Below are positions 24,718 to 34,165 of a stretch of 59,600 nt of DNA, piece after piece. Source of the DNA: Erysipelotrichaceae bacterium (GTDB lineage Bacteria > Bacillota_I > Bacilli_A > Erysipelotrichales > Erysipelotrichaceae); contig JAFRAB010000004.1 of NCBI GenBank assembly GCA_017405675.1, positions 1-59,600 on the forward strand, given 5' to 3'. The notes under the pieces are model-generated. The model saw nothing but the letters and a program-made list of their open reading frames with translations, was not told where the DNA came from and did no database searches. Position 1 is the stretch's first letter, and every line of letters starts with the position of its first letter. The position numbers and the translations under genes are program-made.

Positions 24718-26137
24718 CATATTCTCCGACAGAAGCAAATCTCATTGTGTTTGTATTACCGTGTCCAGAATGCCAGCCTGCGCAGATTATATACATGCTT
24801 CCTTTAGGCAGGTTCATATCTGTAACGATTTTGTTGGCGGTATTGTCATAAAGTGAAACATCTCTGATATCCTTTGAAAATACCGGATAAACGTCTGAAT
24901 ACAGTGACATTCTTCTGCATGTTTCTATGGAGTTAGTAGCAGCGATAATCGGGGCTGTTGGTTTGTATTTAGTCAGTCTCTTGGCTGTACCACCGGTTTC
25001 AGTGAATGCCAGAATAGCTGATATGTTATGCATTGTCAGACAGGATTCAGCAACTGAGATACCAATAGCATCACTCATAGAACGGTCACTGTTGGTAATA
25101 GCGTGATCAAGATATGTATTGTAATCAAACATGCGTTCGCATTCTTCAGCAATTGTTGCCATTGTCTGTACTGATTCTACCGGATATTCACCGCTGGCTG
25201 TTTCAGCAGAAAGCATTATGCAGTCAGAACCGTCAAATACGGCATTAGCGATATCTGATGCTTCAGCTCTGGTAGGTCTTGGATTGCTGACCATGCTTTC
25301 AAGCATGTGTGTAGCAGTAATTACAGGACGACCTGTCTTGTTGGCAATTTCAATGATGTGTTTCTGATAAAGCGGAACAAGCTGGAAAGACACTTCAACA
25401 CCAAGGTCGCCTCTGGCTACCATGACACCGTCAGCAACATTAAGGATGGCGTTAAGGTTATCATAGCCTTCCTTGTTCTCAATTTTAGCGATAACTTCGA
25501 TGTCAGGTCTTCCTTCATCAGCCAGGATCCTCTTGATTTCCTTAACATCGGAAGCTCTTCTGACAAAGCTGGCAGCGATAAAGTCAACTCCATTACGGGC
25601 ACCGAATCTGATGTCTTTTTCATCCTGTTCGCTTACAAACGGCATGGTTAATACAACACCAGGCAGGTTAACACCCTTTTTAGTAGAGATCCGACCGTTG
25701 TTAACAACTTCACAGTTCAGTTCATCTTTTCCCTTTTCTCTGACGATCAGACTGATCTTGCCGTCATTAATAAGAATTCTCTTTCCAACTTTGATATCGT
25801 GGAACATTTCTTCGCAGTCAATATGGAATCTTTCCTTATTGCCAACGACTTTTTTCTTAACGACCTTGACCATGTCTCCCTTGGTAAAGTCAACTGAACC
25901 GTTTTCCATTTCACCAACACGGATTTCCGGTCCCTTTGTATCAAGCATGACACCAACATGCTTTCCCAGCTTTTTATTCAGCTTATGTATTCTTTTAATC
26001 TTTTCGAGCTTTTCTTCATGATTACCATGTGAACAGTTCAGACGGGCCATGTCCATGCCTGCAGCATAAAGCTTTGTCAGCATTTCTTCGCTTTCAGAGG
26101 CAGGTCCAATAGTACAAATAATCTTCGTTCTTCTCAT
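24710..26137 (-). CDS. pyk: pyruvate kinase
   Basis: Final glycolytic step, making ATP and pyruvate from phosphoenolpyruvate. Begins RRTKIICTIGPAS. Substrate and metal sites are visible in MDMARLNCSHG, the VIAKIENKEGYDN lysine, MVARGDLGVE and TATHMLESM. Length 475, without the extra C-terminal PEP-utiliser domain found in Bacillus. Starts 2 bases after pfkA, so the two irreversible glycolytic steps are co-expressed. Confidence 0.97.
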   Translation of the reverse strand: MRRTKIICTIGPASESEEMLTKLYAAGMDMARLNCSHGNHEEKLEKIKRIHKLNKKLGKHVGVMLDTKGPEIRVGEMENGSVDFTKGDMVKVVKKKVVGNKERFHIDCEEMFHDIKVGKRILINDGKISLIVREKGKDELNCEVVNNGRISTKKGVNLPGVVLTMPFVSEQDEKDIRFGARNGVDFIAASFVRRASDVKEIKRILADEGRPDIEVIAKIENKEGYDNLNAILNVADGVMVARGDLGVEVSFQLVPLYQKHIIEIANKTGRPVITATHMLESMVSNPRPTRAEASDIANAVFDGSDCIMLSAETASGEYPVESVQTMATIAEECERMFDYNTYLDHAITNSDRSMSDAIGISVAESCLTMHNISAILAFTETGGTAKRLTKYKPTAPIIAATNSIETCRRMSLYSDVYPVFSKDIRDVSLYDNTANKIVTDMNLPKGSMYIICAGWHSGHGNTNTMRFASVGEYDE

Positions 26138-26139
26138 AA

Positions 26140-27102
26140 TTAAGCCAACCTTTCAAACATATCATATAATTCCTGGTCAAAATCCTTAGGCTGAATCAGA
26201 GCCTGAGCGATTGGAGTCGCAATAATACTGTCATTTTTAATGCCGATACAGAAATTTGATCCGCCATTAGCCAGTACTTCAATGGCATAATCACCCATTC
26301 TGCTGGCCAGTAATCTGTCAAACGGAACCGGAGAGCCACCTCTCTGGATATGTCCCAATACCGTGGCACGTCCTGAGAATGAAGTATTCCGTGAGATTGA
26401 TTCTGCCAGCTTTTCAACGTCTGTCAGCTTTTCAGAAACAATTACCAGAGCGTGACGATGTTTCTTAATAGCATCAAAATGCTGCAGTCTCTTAATTACT
26501 TCATCTTCAGAGAAGCCTACTTCCGGAGTAACGGCAATTTCAGCACCGCAGCAGATGGCTGAATACAGAGCCAGGTCACCGCAGTGATTTCCCATAACTT
26601 CAACAACAGAACATCTGTGATGACTGGCTGAAGTATCTCTCAGTTTGTCTACTGCTTCAACAATGGTATTTAAGGCAGTATGGAAACCGATCGTATAATC
26701 AGTTCCCGGACAGTCATTGTCAATGGTTCCAGGTATTCCTATGCAGCTGATCCCTCTTTTGCAAAGGTCTCCCGCACCTCTGTATGTACCGTCTCCGCCG
26801 ATAACGACCAGAGAGTCCATACCTACTTTTCTCATCTGAGCAACGGCCTTTTCCTGTACTTCCGGTTCAGTAAATTCCGGGAAACGGGCTGTACCGAGAA
26901 TAGTGCCGCCTTTAAAGAGTATGTCAGAAACACTTCCCTTGTTCATTTTATAGAAGTTACCTTCAGTCAGTCCGAGATAACCGTCATAAATACCGTAAAC
27001 ATCAAAATCACGTGCTAATGCTGAACGTGCAATTGCTCTGATGGCAGAATTCATGCCCGGAGCATCTCCGCCACTAGTCAATATACCAATAGATCTCTTC
27101 AT
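26140..27102 (-). CDS. pfkA: ATP-dependent 6-phosphofructokinase
   Basis: Commits fructose 6-phosphate to glycolysis. Begins MKRSIGILTSGGDAPGMNSAI. GGDGTYRGA near residue 103 and the catalytic PGTIDNDCPGTDYTIGF near 123-139 identify an ATP-dependent bacterial enzyme; Gly in GGDGT supports ATP over PPi. 320 residues, typical. The start ATG 27102 has AGGAGG six bases upstream; that site contains the dnaI stop codon. Cotranscribed with pyk downstream. Confidence 0.97.
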   Translation of the reverse strand: MKRSIGILTSGGDAPGMNSAIRAIARSALARDFDVYGIYDGYLGLTEGNFYKMNKGSVSDILFKGGTILGTARFPEFTEPEVQEKAVAQMRKVGMDSLVVIGGDGTYRGAGDLCKRGISCIGIPGTIDNDCPGTDYTIGFHTALNTIVEAVDKLRDTSASHHRCSVVEVMGNHCGDLALYSAICCGAEIAVTPEVGFSEDEVIKRLQHFDAIKKHRHALVIVSEKLTDVEKLAESISRNTSFSGRATVLGHIQRGGSPVPFDRLLASRMGDYAIEVLANGGSNFCIGIKNDSIIATPIAQALIQPKDFDQELYDMFERLA

Positions 27103-27112
27103 AACTTTCCTC

Positions 27113-28039
27113 CTAACGGCGGTCAGGGCCGTTAACCTCAACCTCGATGGCTAAGGCTTTTATTCTTGACATTATCCTGCCTGCTTTGATTTCGTCTTTC
27201 TGTCCGTTTTGGCTGTAAGCCAGTTTGGTTTCCAACTGTTCGAAATCAAGATTGCTGGTGAATAATGTTCTCTTTTCGTTTGAGCATCTGTATTCCAATA
27301 CCGGTAAGAGAATGTCATCTCTTACCCAGTTTGTCGTGTTTTCGGCACCTATATCATCAAGTACTGCAATATCTGCTTTTTTAAGTCTGTTCATCTGTAT
27401 ATCCAGATAATCTCTGGCATCAGGATTATTGTAATCAGCAGCAATACTGTTGCGGGCATTGGCAAAGAACTGCGGAATATTGACAAAAGCAATTCTCTGT
27501 CCCTGTTTGGCCAGCCGGTTTGTTATACAGGCTGCCAGATAGGTCTTGCCAACACCGAATGAGCCGTAAAAGTATAATCCTTTTTTCGGCTGATGCCGAA
27601 TCCAGTCCTTTACAAGCATGTATACATCTATATAATCGCTTTCCTCTTTGGAAATATCTATATTGTCAATGTCATACCTGAGTTCCTTTTCAGACAGATC
27701 ACAGATAAGATATTTGCTGCGATGTGATATTTCGCTGTTTTCGGCAGCTTTATAACGGCATTCCTTCAGAATGGTACTGACATAATTGCCATTAAGTTCA
27801 ATACTGTCAACATAACCCTTCGGAGAGTTGCTGCAGGCCCATAAACCCGGACATTCATTACAGCTTTCAGAGCTCTTAAGCCATTGCTTGAAGACAAACG
27901 GATTGTTTTCAATATGTTTCTGCAGAGCTGGATTTCTCTTAACCATCCGGATTACTCTTTTGTCGGACATTATCTGTTTAATTTCCCTATCCAGATCAAC
28001 ATCTATTCCGGCAGGAATTGTAAATTCAGCTTTTTTCAT
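27113..28039 (-). CDS. dnaI: primosomal helicase loader DnaI
   Basis: AAA+ ATPase that loads the replicative helicase at oriC and restart sites. N-terminal helicase-binding region with cysteines CNECPGLWAC (about residues 60-69), then the AAA+ domain with Walker A GSFGVGKTYLAA near 160 and Walker B IAVLDDIGAE near 222. 308 residues, normal for DnaI. Its ATG overlaps the dnaB stop by one base (TAATG). The pair keeps the Bacillota dnaB-dnaI order. Confidence 0.94.
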   Translation of the reverse strand: MKKAEFTIPAGIDVDLDREIKQIMSDKRVIRMVKRNPALQKHIENNPFVFKQWLKSSESCNECPGLWACSNSPKGYVDSIELNGNYVSTILKECRYKAAENSEISHRSKYLICDLSEKELRYDIDNIDISKEESDYIDVYMLVKDWIRHQPKKGLYFYGSFGVGKTYLAACITNRLAKQGQRIAFVNIPQFFANARNSIAADYNNPDARDYLDIQMNRLKKADIAVLDDIGAENTTNWVRDDILLPVLEYRCSNEKRTLFTSNLDFEQLETKLAYSQNGQKDEIKAGRIMSRIKALAIEVEVNGPDRR

Positions 28040-29187
28040 TATTTTCCCTCCTTGAATATCTGTGAACGGATTTCATCCATACTCAGTTTATCAGTTGTTT
28101 TCTTTTTCTTCAGGCTGAAATCAGGGAGTTTGCTGCCAGTTGATTTCTTGTTCAGTGAACTGACGTATTCCTTTGCCTGATCAATTGTAGCTATTCCATG
28201 CAGGGACCAGTCCTTGGCGACGGCTTTAGCCAGATTAGTTGAAATCCTTCTGTCATGATTCTCATAAATATATCTCATCATGTAATTTATGACATCTCTG
28301 CTGAGATGATATTCAAGACTGATTTCTTCCAGCATCTTCTTTTCCCACTGATCAACATCGTATTGGCCTTTAAGATTATACAGATACTGTACAGAATTAA
28401 TGTCATATTCATCGAGATTGCTGTCACTTCCTTTGGATTTGACCGCCAGGCATCTTTTTCTTAAAGCTTCCTGATCAAAAGTCATGTTGTCAGTATCAAT
28501 TGACTGAGCCACTATTTTTCTCATGGTTGGGATGTCTATACTGTAAATACTGCCCATCTGAGCGATGATTTTCAGGTTCTCTGCAGTTCTGAGTTCACCA
28601 GGCATCCGCAGCATGCTGTAGCCATTGAGGAATTCTTTAATATCAAATTCAATATGTGTAGTTTCATAGAGTTTCCGTTTTAATTCTTCAAAACTCCGTT
28701 CATTATCATCGTCCCAGTCAGCCAGCATTGAGATATCAAAATTACTGGTTACTTCCAGATCATCTTCACTTAATTCCTTGACCTGGAATAATGAACTTGT
28801 CTGTCTATACTGCCGTTTTCCCATTCTCTTGATAAACAATCTGCCAAAAGCAGCCTGCATAAGAAAGTCACTGCCATTCATTGGAAACTGGATCTCAAAA
28901 TGCAGCATATCAGTATTATTGTTATAGAATGTTCTGATCAGTTTGAACTGTTCCAGCAACCTGAAACTTTCATTGATCTTTTCTATGTCGGTATCAAGTA
29001 TTTTTATCAGTCTGGTTATCGTATTGACTTCATCATTAAAAGCGCCTTCTGCGTTAAGAAGATGATAAAGAGCATAGGCCTGCTGTCCCATTAATGGTAA
29101 ATAAAGCTCAGCCAATGCCATCTGCTGCTGATAATTCAGGCTCTGCGGATGGATGACTCTGAATTTGTTTCTGGTTTTTAAAATCAT
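28039..29187 (-). CDS. dnaB: replication initiation/membrane attachment protein DnaB (helicase loader, not the helicase)
   Basis: Bacillus-type DnaB co-loader, 382 residues. Winged-helix N-terminal DDBH1 domain (about 10-100, LNYQQQMALAELYLPLMG) and a C-terminal DDBH2/DnaD-like domain around 270-340 (YNLKGQYDVDQWEKKML). It acts with DnaI and DnaD at origins. Follows the mutM-coaE fusion by 2 bases. The symbol means the Gram-positive DnaB; the replicative helicase is not in this window. Confidence 0.9.
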   Translation of the reverse strand: MILKTRNKFRVIHPQSLNYQQQMALAELYLPLMGQQAYALYHLLNAEGAFNDEVNTITRLIKILDTDIEKINESFRLLEQFKLIRTFYNNNTDMLHFEIQFPMNGSDFLMQAAFGRLFIKRMGKRQYRQTSSLFQVKELSEDDLEVTSNFDISMLADWDDDNERSFEELKRKLYETTHIEFDIKEFLNGYSMLRMPGELRTAENLKIIAQMGSIYSIDIPTMRKIVAQSIDTDNMTFDQEALRKRCLAVKSKGSDSNLDEYDINSVQYLYNLKGQYDVDQWEKKMLEEISLEYHLSRDVINYMMRYIYENHDRRISTNLAKAVAKDWSLHGIATIDQAKEYVSSLNKKSTGSKLPDFSLKKKKTTDKLSMDEIRSQIFKEGK

Positions 29188-29189
29188 TA

Positions 29190-30581
29190 CTATCTATCCT
29201 CTGGCAGTGAATTTATAATATCTTTAAGTTTTCTATTTACGTTTTCTCTGAGTTTTTCTACTGTGGAATTATTATCTATTATTATATCGGCATGTTTTTT
29301 CTTTTCTTCGTCTGACATCTGATTGTCAAGAACAGTCTTTGCTTCTTCTAAAGTCATGTTTCTTGTCTCCTGAAGTCTTTTAATAACTGTGCTGTCATTG
29401 CTCGTTACAAGGATATTACAGTCAAATCGTCTGTACCAGTCTGTTTCAAACAGCAGAGGCACCTCTACAACTACAATTTTCGCGTTTTTATTAACCTTAT
29501 AGTAGCTCTCGACCTCTTCCCAGATAAGCTTATGAAGATATTCTTCAAGATTTCTTTTTATAATCGGATCATTATAGATAACTGAACTGACTTCTTTTTT
29601 AGTTTTCTTACCTGTAATTCTTTCAATCTCATTCAGAACATCTGTGTTCTGCCATAGTTCAGCATTTACTGTGTCACAACTGATAACAGGATATCCGGCT
29701 TCCTTCACCATTTCTGTAACGGTTGATTTACCCGACCCTATTTTTCCTGTTATGGCTATAAGTAAAGCATTCTGTTTCTGACAGTTCGGACAATAATATG
29801 TACCCCTGCCATTAACAAATATCTTATTAATAATTGTACCACACTCACAAAGCTCATTATTACGGCTATGCACGTGAAGATTCTGTTGGAACATTCCCGT
29901 AACACCTAAAGAACTAGTATAAGATCTAATGGTCGTGCCCCCAGCCTGTATGGCTTCAGCCAGTATTTTTCTGGTACTTTCAATGATATCATTCCACTTT
30001 TCTTCTGAGATATAACAAGCCGGATGCTGAGGATTAAGCTTAACATCAAAACAGATTTCGTTAGCATATATATTACCTATACCGGCAATCATTCCCTGAT
30101 CAAGCAGTTGTGTCTTTATAGGCAGCTTTTTCTTGCGGCAGTATTCCTTTAGCAATGATCCCTTCAGTCTTTCATCAAACGGTTCATAACCTAATGACTC
30201 AAGACATTTAAGGGGTTCATCTTTGCGGTATAAATTAAATCTTCCGAACTTTCTGACATCGTTATAATGCAGTTCCCCATCATCAAGAATAAAAACAATA
30301 TGTGTATGCTTCAGCGGTTCAGTATGTTCCGGATATACATAGAACTTACCTTCCATACGCAGATGAGCAACCATTATGAAATCTGTCAGTTCAAAAATCA
30401 GAAATTTACCTCTTCTTGAGAAACTGATGAACTGCTGATCTTTCAATAATGCTGAAAAACTATCCGGATCCGGATACTCAATCAGTTTTTTCCATAATAG
30501 ATTAACTTCTTTTATAATACGTTTATTAATTTTATGCTCTAATGTTCTAACTACAGTTTCAACTTCCGGAAGTTCAGGCAT
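29190..30581 (-). CDS. mutM-coaE: fused formamidopyrimidine-DNA glycosylase / dephospho-CoA kinase (MutM-CoaE)
   Basis: One frame encodes two enzymes. Residues 1-270 are MutM, which excises 8-oxoguanine: the catalytic PELPEVE N-terminus, helix-two-turn-helix around 165-175 (IAGIGNIYANE) and a C-terminal zinc finger. Residues 273-463 are CoaE, the last CoA step, with P-loop GKIGSGKST at 279-287 and a CoaE-type DTVNAELWQ segment. In many Bacillota the two genes are adjacent (polA-mutM-coaE), so this looks like loss of the intergenic stop. The finger reads C245-x-C247 then C264-x2-C267, one residue short of the usual C-x2-C. No internal start with a good ribosome site is seen at the junction. 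Confidence 0.93.
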   Translation of the reverse strand: MPELPEVETVVRTLEHKINKRIIKEVNLLWKKLIEYPDPDSFSALLKDQQFISFSRRGKFLIFELTDFIMVAHLRMEGKFYVYPEHTEPLKHTHIVFILDDGELHYNDVRKFGRFNLYRKDEPLKCLESLGYEPFDERLKGSLLKEYCRKKKLPIKTQLLDQGMIAGIGNIYANEICFDVKLNPQHPACYISEEKWNDIIESTRKILAEAIQAGGTTIRSYTSSLGVTGMFQQNLHVHSRNNELCECGTIINKIFVNGRGTYYCPNCQKQNALLIAITGKIGSGKSTVTEMVKEAGYPVISCDTVNAELWQNTDVLNEIERITGKKTKKEVSSVIYNDPIIKRNLEEYLHKLIWEEVESYYKVNKNAKIVVVEVPLLFETDWYRRFDCNILVTSNDSTVIKRLQETRNMTLEEAKTVLDNQMSDEEKKKHADIIIDNNSTVEKLRENVNRKLKDIINSLPEDR

Positions 30582-30582
30582 A

Positions 30583-33144
30583 TTACTTTACCTCCAGCCA
30601 GTTGGAACCGCTGGTAGATTCAGCCAGCAGTGGCACTTTCAGCGTCATTGCATTTTCCATTTCTTCCTCTACAAGATTCATTATTTTCTGTTCTTCTTCC
30701 TTAGGAACGTTCAGAATCAGTTCGTCATGAATCTGAAGGATCATCTTAGATCTGAGGTTTTCTTTATTCAGACGGTTATATACATTGATCATGGCTATTT
30801 TGATCAGATCAGCTGCACTTCCCTGTACCGGAGCATTCATGGCGGCGCGTTTACCGAATTCCTTCAGTGAATGATTGGTGCTCTTAATTTCAGGAATGTC
30901 GCGGCGGCGGTTAAGCATGGTTGTTACATAACCGTCTTCCTGACATTTTGCAATTGTCTCATTCATGAACTTCTTAACATTAGGATATTTCCTGAAATAA
31001 GATTCAATGAATTCTCTGGCCTGATAAACAGGTATTTCAAGTCTTTCAGCTAAACCGAAATCACTCATGCCGTAATCTATACCGAAGTTGATAGCCTTAG
31101 CCTGTCTTCTTAATAATGGTGTAACTTCTTCAGCAGGAACATTAAATACGTCCATGGCTGTTCTGGTATGAATGTCCATACCTTCCTTAAAGGCATCTAT
31201 AAGAGCCTTTTCATCAGCCAGATGGGCCAGTATTCTTAATTCAACCTGAGAGTAGTCAGCACCGACAAATACACATCCTTCTTCAGGTATAAATGCTTCT
31301 CTGATCAGGGCAGCCTCTTCATTTCTGACAGATATGTTCTGCAGATTAGGATTGGAACTTGAAAGTCTCCCGGTTTCAGCAATGCACTGATTGAATTCAG
31401 TATGTATCTTATTATCACTCTGGATGTATTTCTTCAATCCGATTGCATATGTGCTGTTTAGCTTTGCATACTTTCTGTATTCAAGAATGGCAGGAACGAT
31501 CGGATGTCTGTCTTCTATTTTCTTTAAGATAGAGGCATCGGTAGAACGCTTGCTGGAACGCATCAATGCGAGGTCGTCATATATAACTTCAGCCAGCTGT
31601 TTAGGTGAATTGATATTAAATTGCTTTCCAGCCATTTCATATATCTGTTTTTCCAGTACAGCTATCTTTGCACTTGTCTCTTCAGCAATTCTGTCCAGAA
31701 CGGAAGCATCAACTCTGACGCCGGTTTCCTCCATGTCAAAGAGAACTCTGGCCAGAGGCAGTTCTATTTCTTCATAAAGCTTGTTCATGCCGTAATCGGT
31801 CAATTCCTGTTTAAGCGTTACTGAAACTTTAAGAAGATTGTCGGCTATCTGGCAGATATAATCACTGTCATTATCACTTTCATCAAACAGCGCAATCTGC
31901 TGAGTTCCGGCTTTATCATTAGTTACTGTCAGATGATATTTCAGCAGCAGAGAATCCAGATTTTTGATCTTGCCGTCAATCAGAAACGCGGCAATCATTG
32001 TATCAAAAATCTTTCCCTTTATATCAAGTTCATTTTTTTTCAAAACATGATACCAGTTCTTAATGTTATGCACGGTCTTAGATGTTTTCTCTTCTGTAAG
32101 CCAGGCTGTAAACCTGCTGTCCTTAACAGCATCTTCCAGCCTGATGCAGAAGCCTTCTTTACCATTTGAAATGCCAAATCGGTCTTCAAACAGATACATT
32201 CCCATATCATCGGTATATGCTCTTGAAGGCACTTCCTTAACTGTATATGTTTTGAATTCTTCTTTTTCAACAACCTCAGGTTCTTGTTCGACAGTAACAT
32301 TTCTGATGAATGATCTCATTTCATATTTACTGTAGAATTTCATGGCGTCTTCACCATAAAGATTGTATGTACAATCTGACAGTTCTACGTCTATCTCAGC
32401 ATCTGTCTTTATAGTTGCCAGCATTTTGGATAGCAGCGCTATTTCGTGGTCTTTCTCAAGATTTTCTCTGAGCTTTCCCTTTATTTCATCAAGATGTTCA
32501 TAAACACCTTCTACTGTTCCATAATCATTTAACAGTTTGGTTGCCGTCTTATCACCGACTTTGGTTACGCCTGGTATATTGTCGCTGGTATCTCCGCTGA
32601 GACCCTTCAGGTCAATTATCTGCAAAGGCTTAAGCTGATACTTATCATAGATAGCTTTTTCATCCATGATATCCATTTCCGTAATACCCTTAACCATCAT
32701 CCATACTTTTATCTTGTCATCTACAAGCTGCAGTAAATCTCGGTCACTGGTCAGAATGTTAATGTCATAATCATTCCGCTGCTTGGCTACAGAGCCGATA
32801 ATGTCATCAGCTTCAATGCCATGCTGCTCATACTGCTTCATTTTGATGGAATCAAGATATTCTCTAACGATAGGAAACTGGGCTACAAGGTTATCAGGAG
32901 CTTTCTGTCTGGTACCCTTGTACTCACTGTAGACTTCACGGCGGAAGTTCTTACTGTCATGGTCAAAGGCTACAAGCACATAATCAGGCTGAATTACATC
33001 CAGTGCCTTATGAAGCATCGAGGCAAAACCAAAAATGGCATTTGTCGGAATGCCTGATGTTGTAGTCATTGGTCTGCCGTATGCAGTTGCAAAATAAGCT
33101 CTGAACAGCATTGAGTTTCCGTCAATAAGTAACAGTTTCTTCAT
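30583..33144 (-). CDS. polA: DNA polymerase I
   Basis: Repair and Okazaki-processing polymerase, 853 residues. The 5' nuclease domain (1-290) shows the metal site in LLLIDGNSMLFRAYF and VAFDHDSKNFR. The middle 3'-5' exonuclease-like region lacks the catalytic acidic triad I would expect, as in Bacillus enzymes. The polymerase domain ends the protein, with ADYSQVELRILAHL, RRQAKAINFGIDYGMS and QIHDELILNVP. I chose ATG 33144 (MKKLLLIDG), one base after the upstream stop, over a Met four codons earlier. Part of the long minus-strand operon. Confidence 0.96.
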   Translation of the reverse strand: MKKLLLIDGNSMLFRAYFATAYGRPMTTTSGIPTNAIFGFASMLHKALDVIQPDYVLVAFDHDSKNFRREVYSEYKGTRQKAPDNLVAQFPIVREYLDSIKMKQYEQHGIEADDIIGSVAKQRNDYDINILTSDRDLLQLVDDKIKVWMMVKGITEMDIMDEKAIYDKYQLKPLQIIDLKGLSGDTSDNIPGVTKVGDKTATKLLNDYGTVEGVYEHLDEIKGKLRENLEKDHEIALLSKMLATIKTDAEIDVELSDCTYNLYGEDAMKFYSKYEMRSFIRNVTVEQEPEVVEKEEFKTYTVKEVPSRAYTDDMGMYLFEDRFGISNGKEGFCIRLEDAVKDSRFTAWLTEEKTSKTVHNIKNWYHVLKKNELDIKGKIFDTMIAAFLIDGKIKNLDSLLLKYHLTVTNDKAGTQQIALFDESDNDSDYICQIADNLLKVSVTLKQELTDYGMNKLYEEIELPLARVLFDMEETGVRVDASVLDRIAEETSAKIAVLEKQIYEMAGKQFNINSPKQLAEVIYDDLALMRSSKRSTDASILKKIEDRHPIVPAILEYRKYAKLNSTYAIGLKKYIQSDNKIHTEFNQCIAETGRLSSSNPNLQNISVRNEEAALIREAFIPEEGCVFVGADYSQVELRILAHLADEKALIDAFKEGMDIHTRTAMDVFNVPAEEVTPLLRRQAKAINFGIDYGMSDFGLAERLEIPVYQAREFIESYFRKYPNVKKFMNETIAKCQEDGYVTTMLNRRRDIPEIKSTNHSLKEFGKRAAMNAPVQGSAADLIKIAMINVYNRLNKENLRSKMILQIHDELILNVPKEEEQKIMNLVEEEMENAMTLKVPLLAESTSGSNWLEVK

Positions 33145-33145
33145 A

Positions 33146-34114
33146 CTATTCCCCATTGAAGGCATCTGCCAGAGCTTTTAAATTCTGATACATGATGGTC
33201 ATGTAATCCATGTTACTGTCAATGTTTTTCTGTGACAGTTTAGTCAGACTTGAAAGATTTATTTCCTTCAGATTTAACTCATCCTTAACCTGCTGATATA
33301 ATTCCAGCATGTCTTCAGGCAGAGTTTCATCGTTGACAATGTATTTGACGTTATTGTCCTTTATCGTTTTTTTGATGAAACCTAACTGTTCTTCAGTTGG
33401 TAATACTCCGTATTCAGAAAGGATCAGAGGATATACTTCAATACCGTAAGTCTTCTGCCAGTTGCCAAATGTGCAGGCTACCGTGACGATCTTCTTGTCC
33501 TTATACTGCCACAGTTCCTGATATTCTGAATCAAGTCTTACAAGAGAAGCCTGTAAAGTCTTGAAGTTATTTTCAATAGAAAGTGATTCTTCCGGATAAT
33601 ATGACTGCAGCCAGTCTTTTATGGTGGCAGCCATTGAACTCATGGCAATAGGGTCGATCCAGATGAAAGGGTCTTTCTTGTAAGTATCGACCATGTCAAA
33701 CAGAGAAGAATCATAGTATTTTGATTCCGTTACAACTGTTGCTCCGGTTGGAGTAACTGTTGTGGTAAATCTTTTAAACTCATCAATGGCTGATAATGAT
33801 GCCAGATTGATGATATCGAAATCAAATGCCTGAATGTGTTCTTCATATATCTTAAGATACGGTTCTAACTCCCCTATATAAAGGAACAGAGCGGTATCTT
33901 CAAAAATCTTATCATAACCTTCTTTCAGAGTAGCACGCTGAATAAACTCATCATTGCTGATACATTCAACATTAACTCTGCTGCCGGCCAGCTGTTCAAC
34001 AATATACTTTACAGGATATACTGTTGTAACGATCGTGGCCTTTTTAGGCTTACATCCAGAAAGCATTCCAAACAATATTGAAATCAAAACTAGAATGATG
34101 ATTTTTCTTTTCAT
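33146..34114 (-). CDS. ZnuA-like metal-binding lipoprotein homologue without canonical histidines
   Basis: 322 residues: signal peptide with lipobox MLSGC (Cys21), then a cluster A-1 (ZnuA/TroA) substrate-binding fold. Fold landmarks are present (IVTTVYPVKYIVEQLAG at 28-44, late VKYIVNDETLPE). The metal histidines are not: the expected HxxEP reads GELEP (81-85), the expected DPHxWLDP reads DPFIWIDP (148-155), and no His sits in VACTFGNW. Zinc binding in the normal mode is thus doubtful. No ABC permease or ATPase is nearby. It heads the polA operon behind an extended -10 promoter, an unusual location for a transporter component. AGGAGG ribosome site. Confidence 0.72.
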   Translation of the reverse strand: MKRKIIILVLISILFGMLSGCKPKKATIVTTVYPVKYIVEQLAGSRVNVECISNDEFIQRATLKEGYDKIFEDTALFLYIGELEPYLKIYEEHIQAFDFDIINLASLSAIDEFKRFTTTVTPTGATVVTESKYYDSSLFDMVDTYKKDPFIWIDPIAMSSMAATIKDWLQSYYPEESLSIENNFKTLQASLVRLDSEYQELWQYKDKKIVTVACTFGNWQKTYGIEVYPLILSEYGVLPTEEQLGFIKKTIKDNNVKYIVNDETLPEDMLELYQQVKDELNLKEINLSSLTKLSQKNIDSNMDYMTIMYQNLKALADAFNGE

Positions 34115-34135
34115 ATGTCTGTGCCTCCTTTTGGA

Positions 34136-34144
34136 ATTATAGCA
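34136..34144 (-). promoter_or_regulatory. extended -10 promoter of the polA-pyk operon
   Basis: Minus-strand TGC followed by TATAAT (34144-34136), a perfect extended -10. A -35 candidate 17 bases upstream is weak. It lies between radC and the ZnuA-like gene and would drive an eight-gene transcript. Confidence 0.6.
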
Positions 34145-34165
34145 CAAAAAACATATTATATCATC

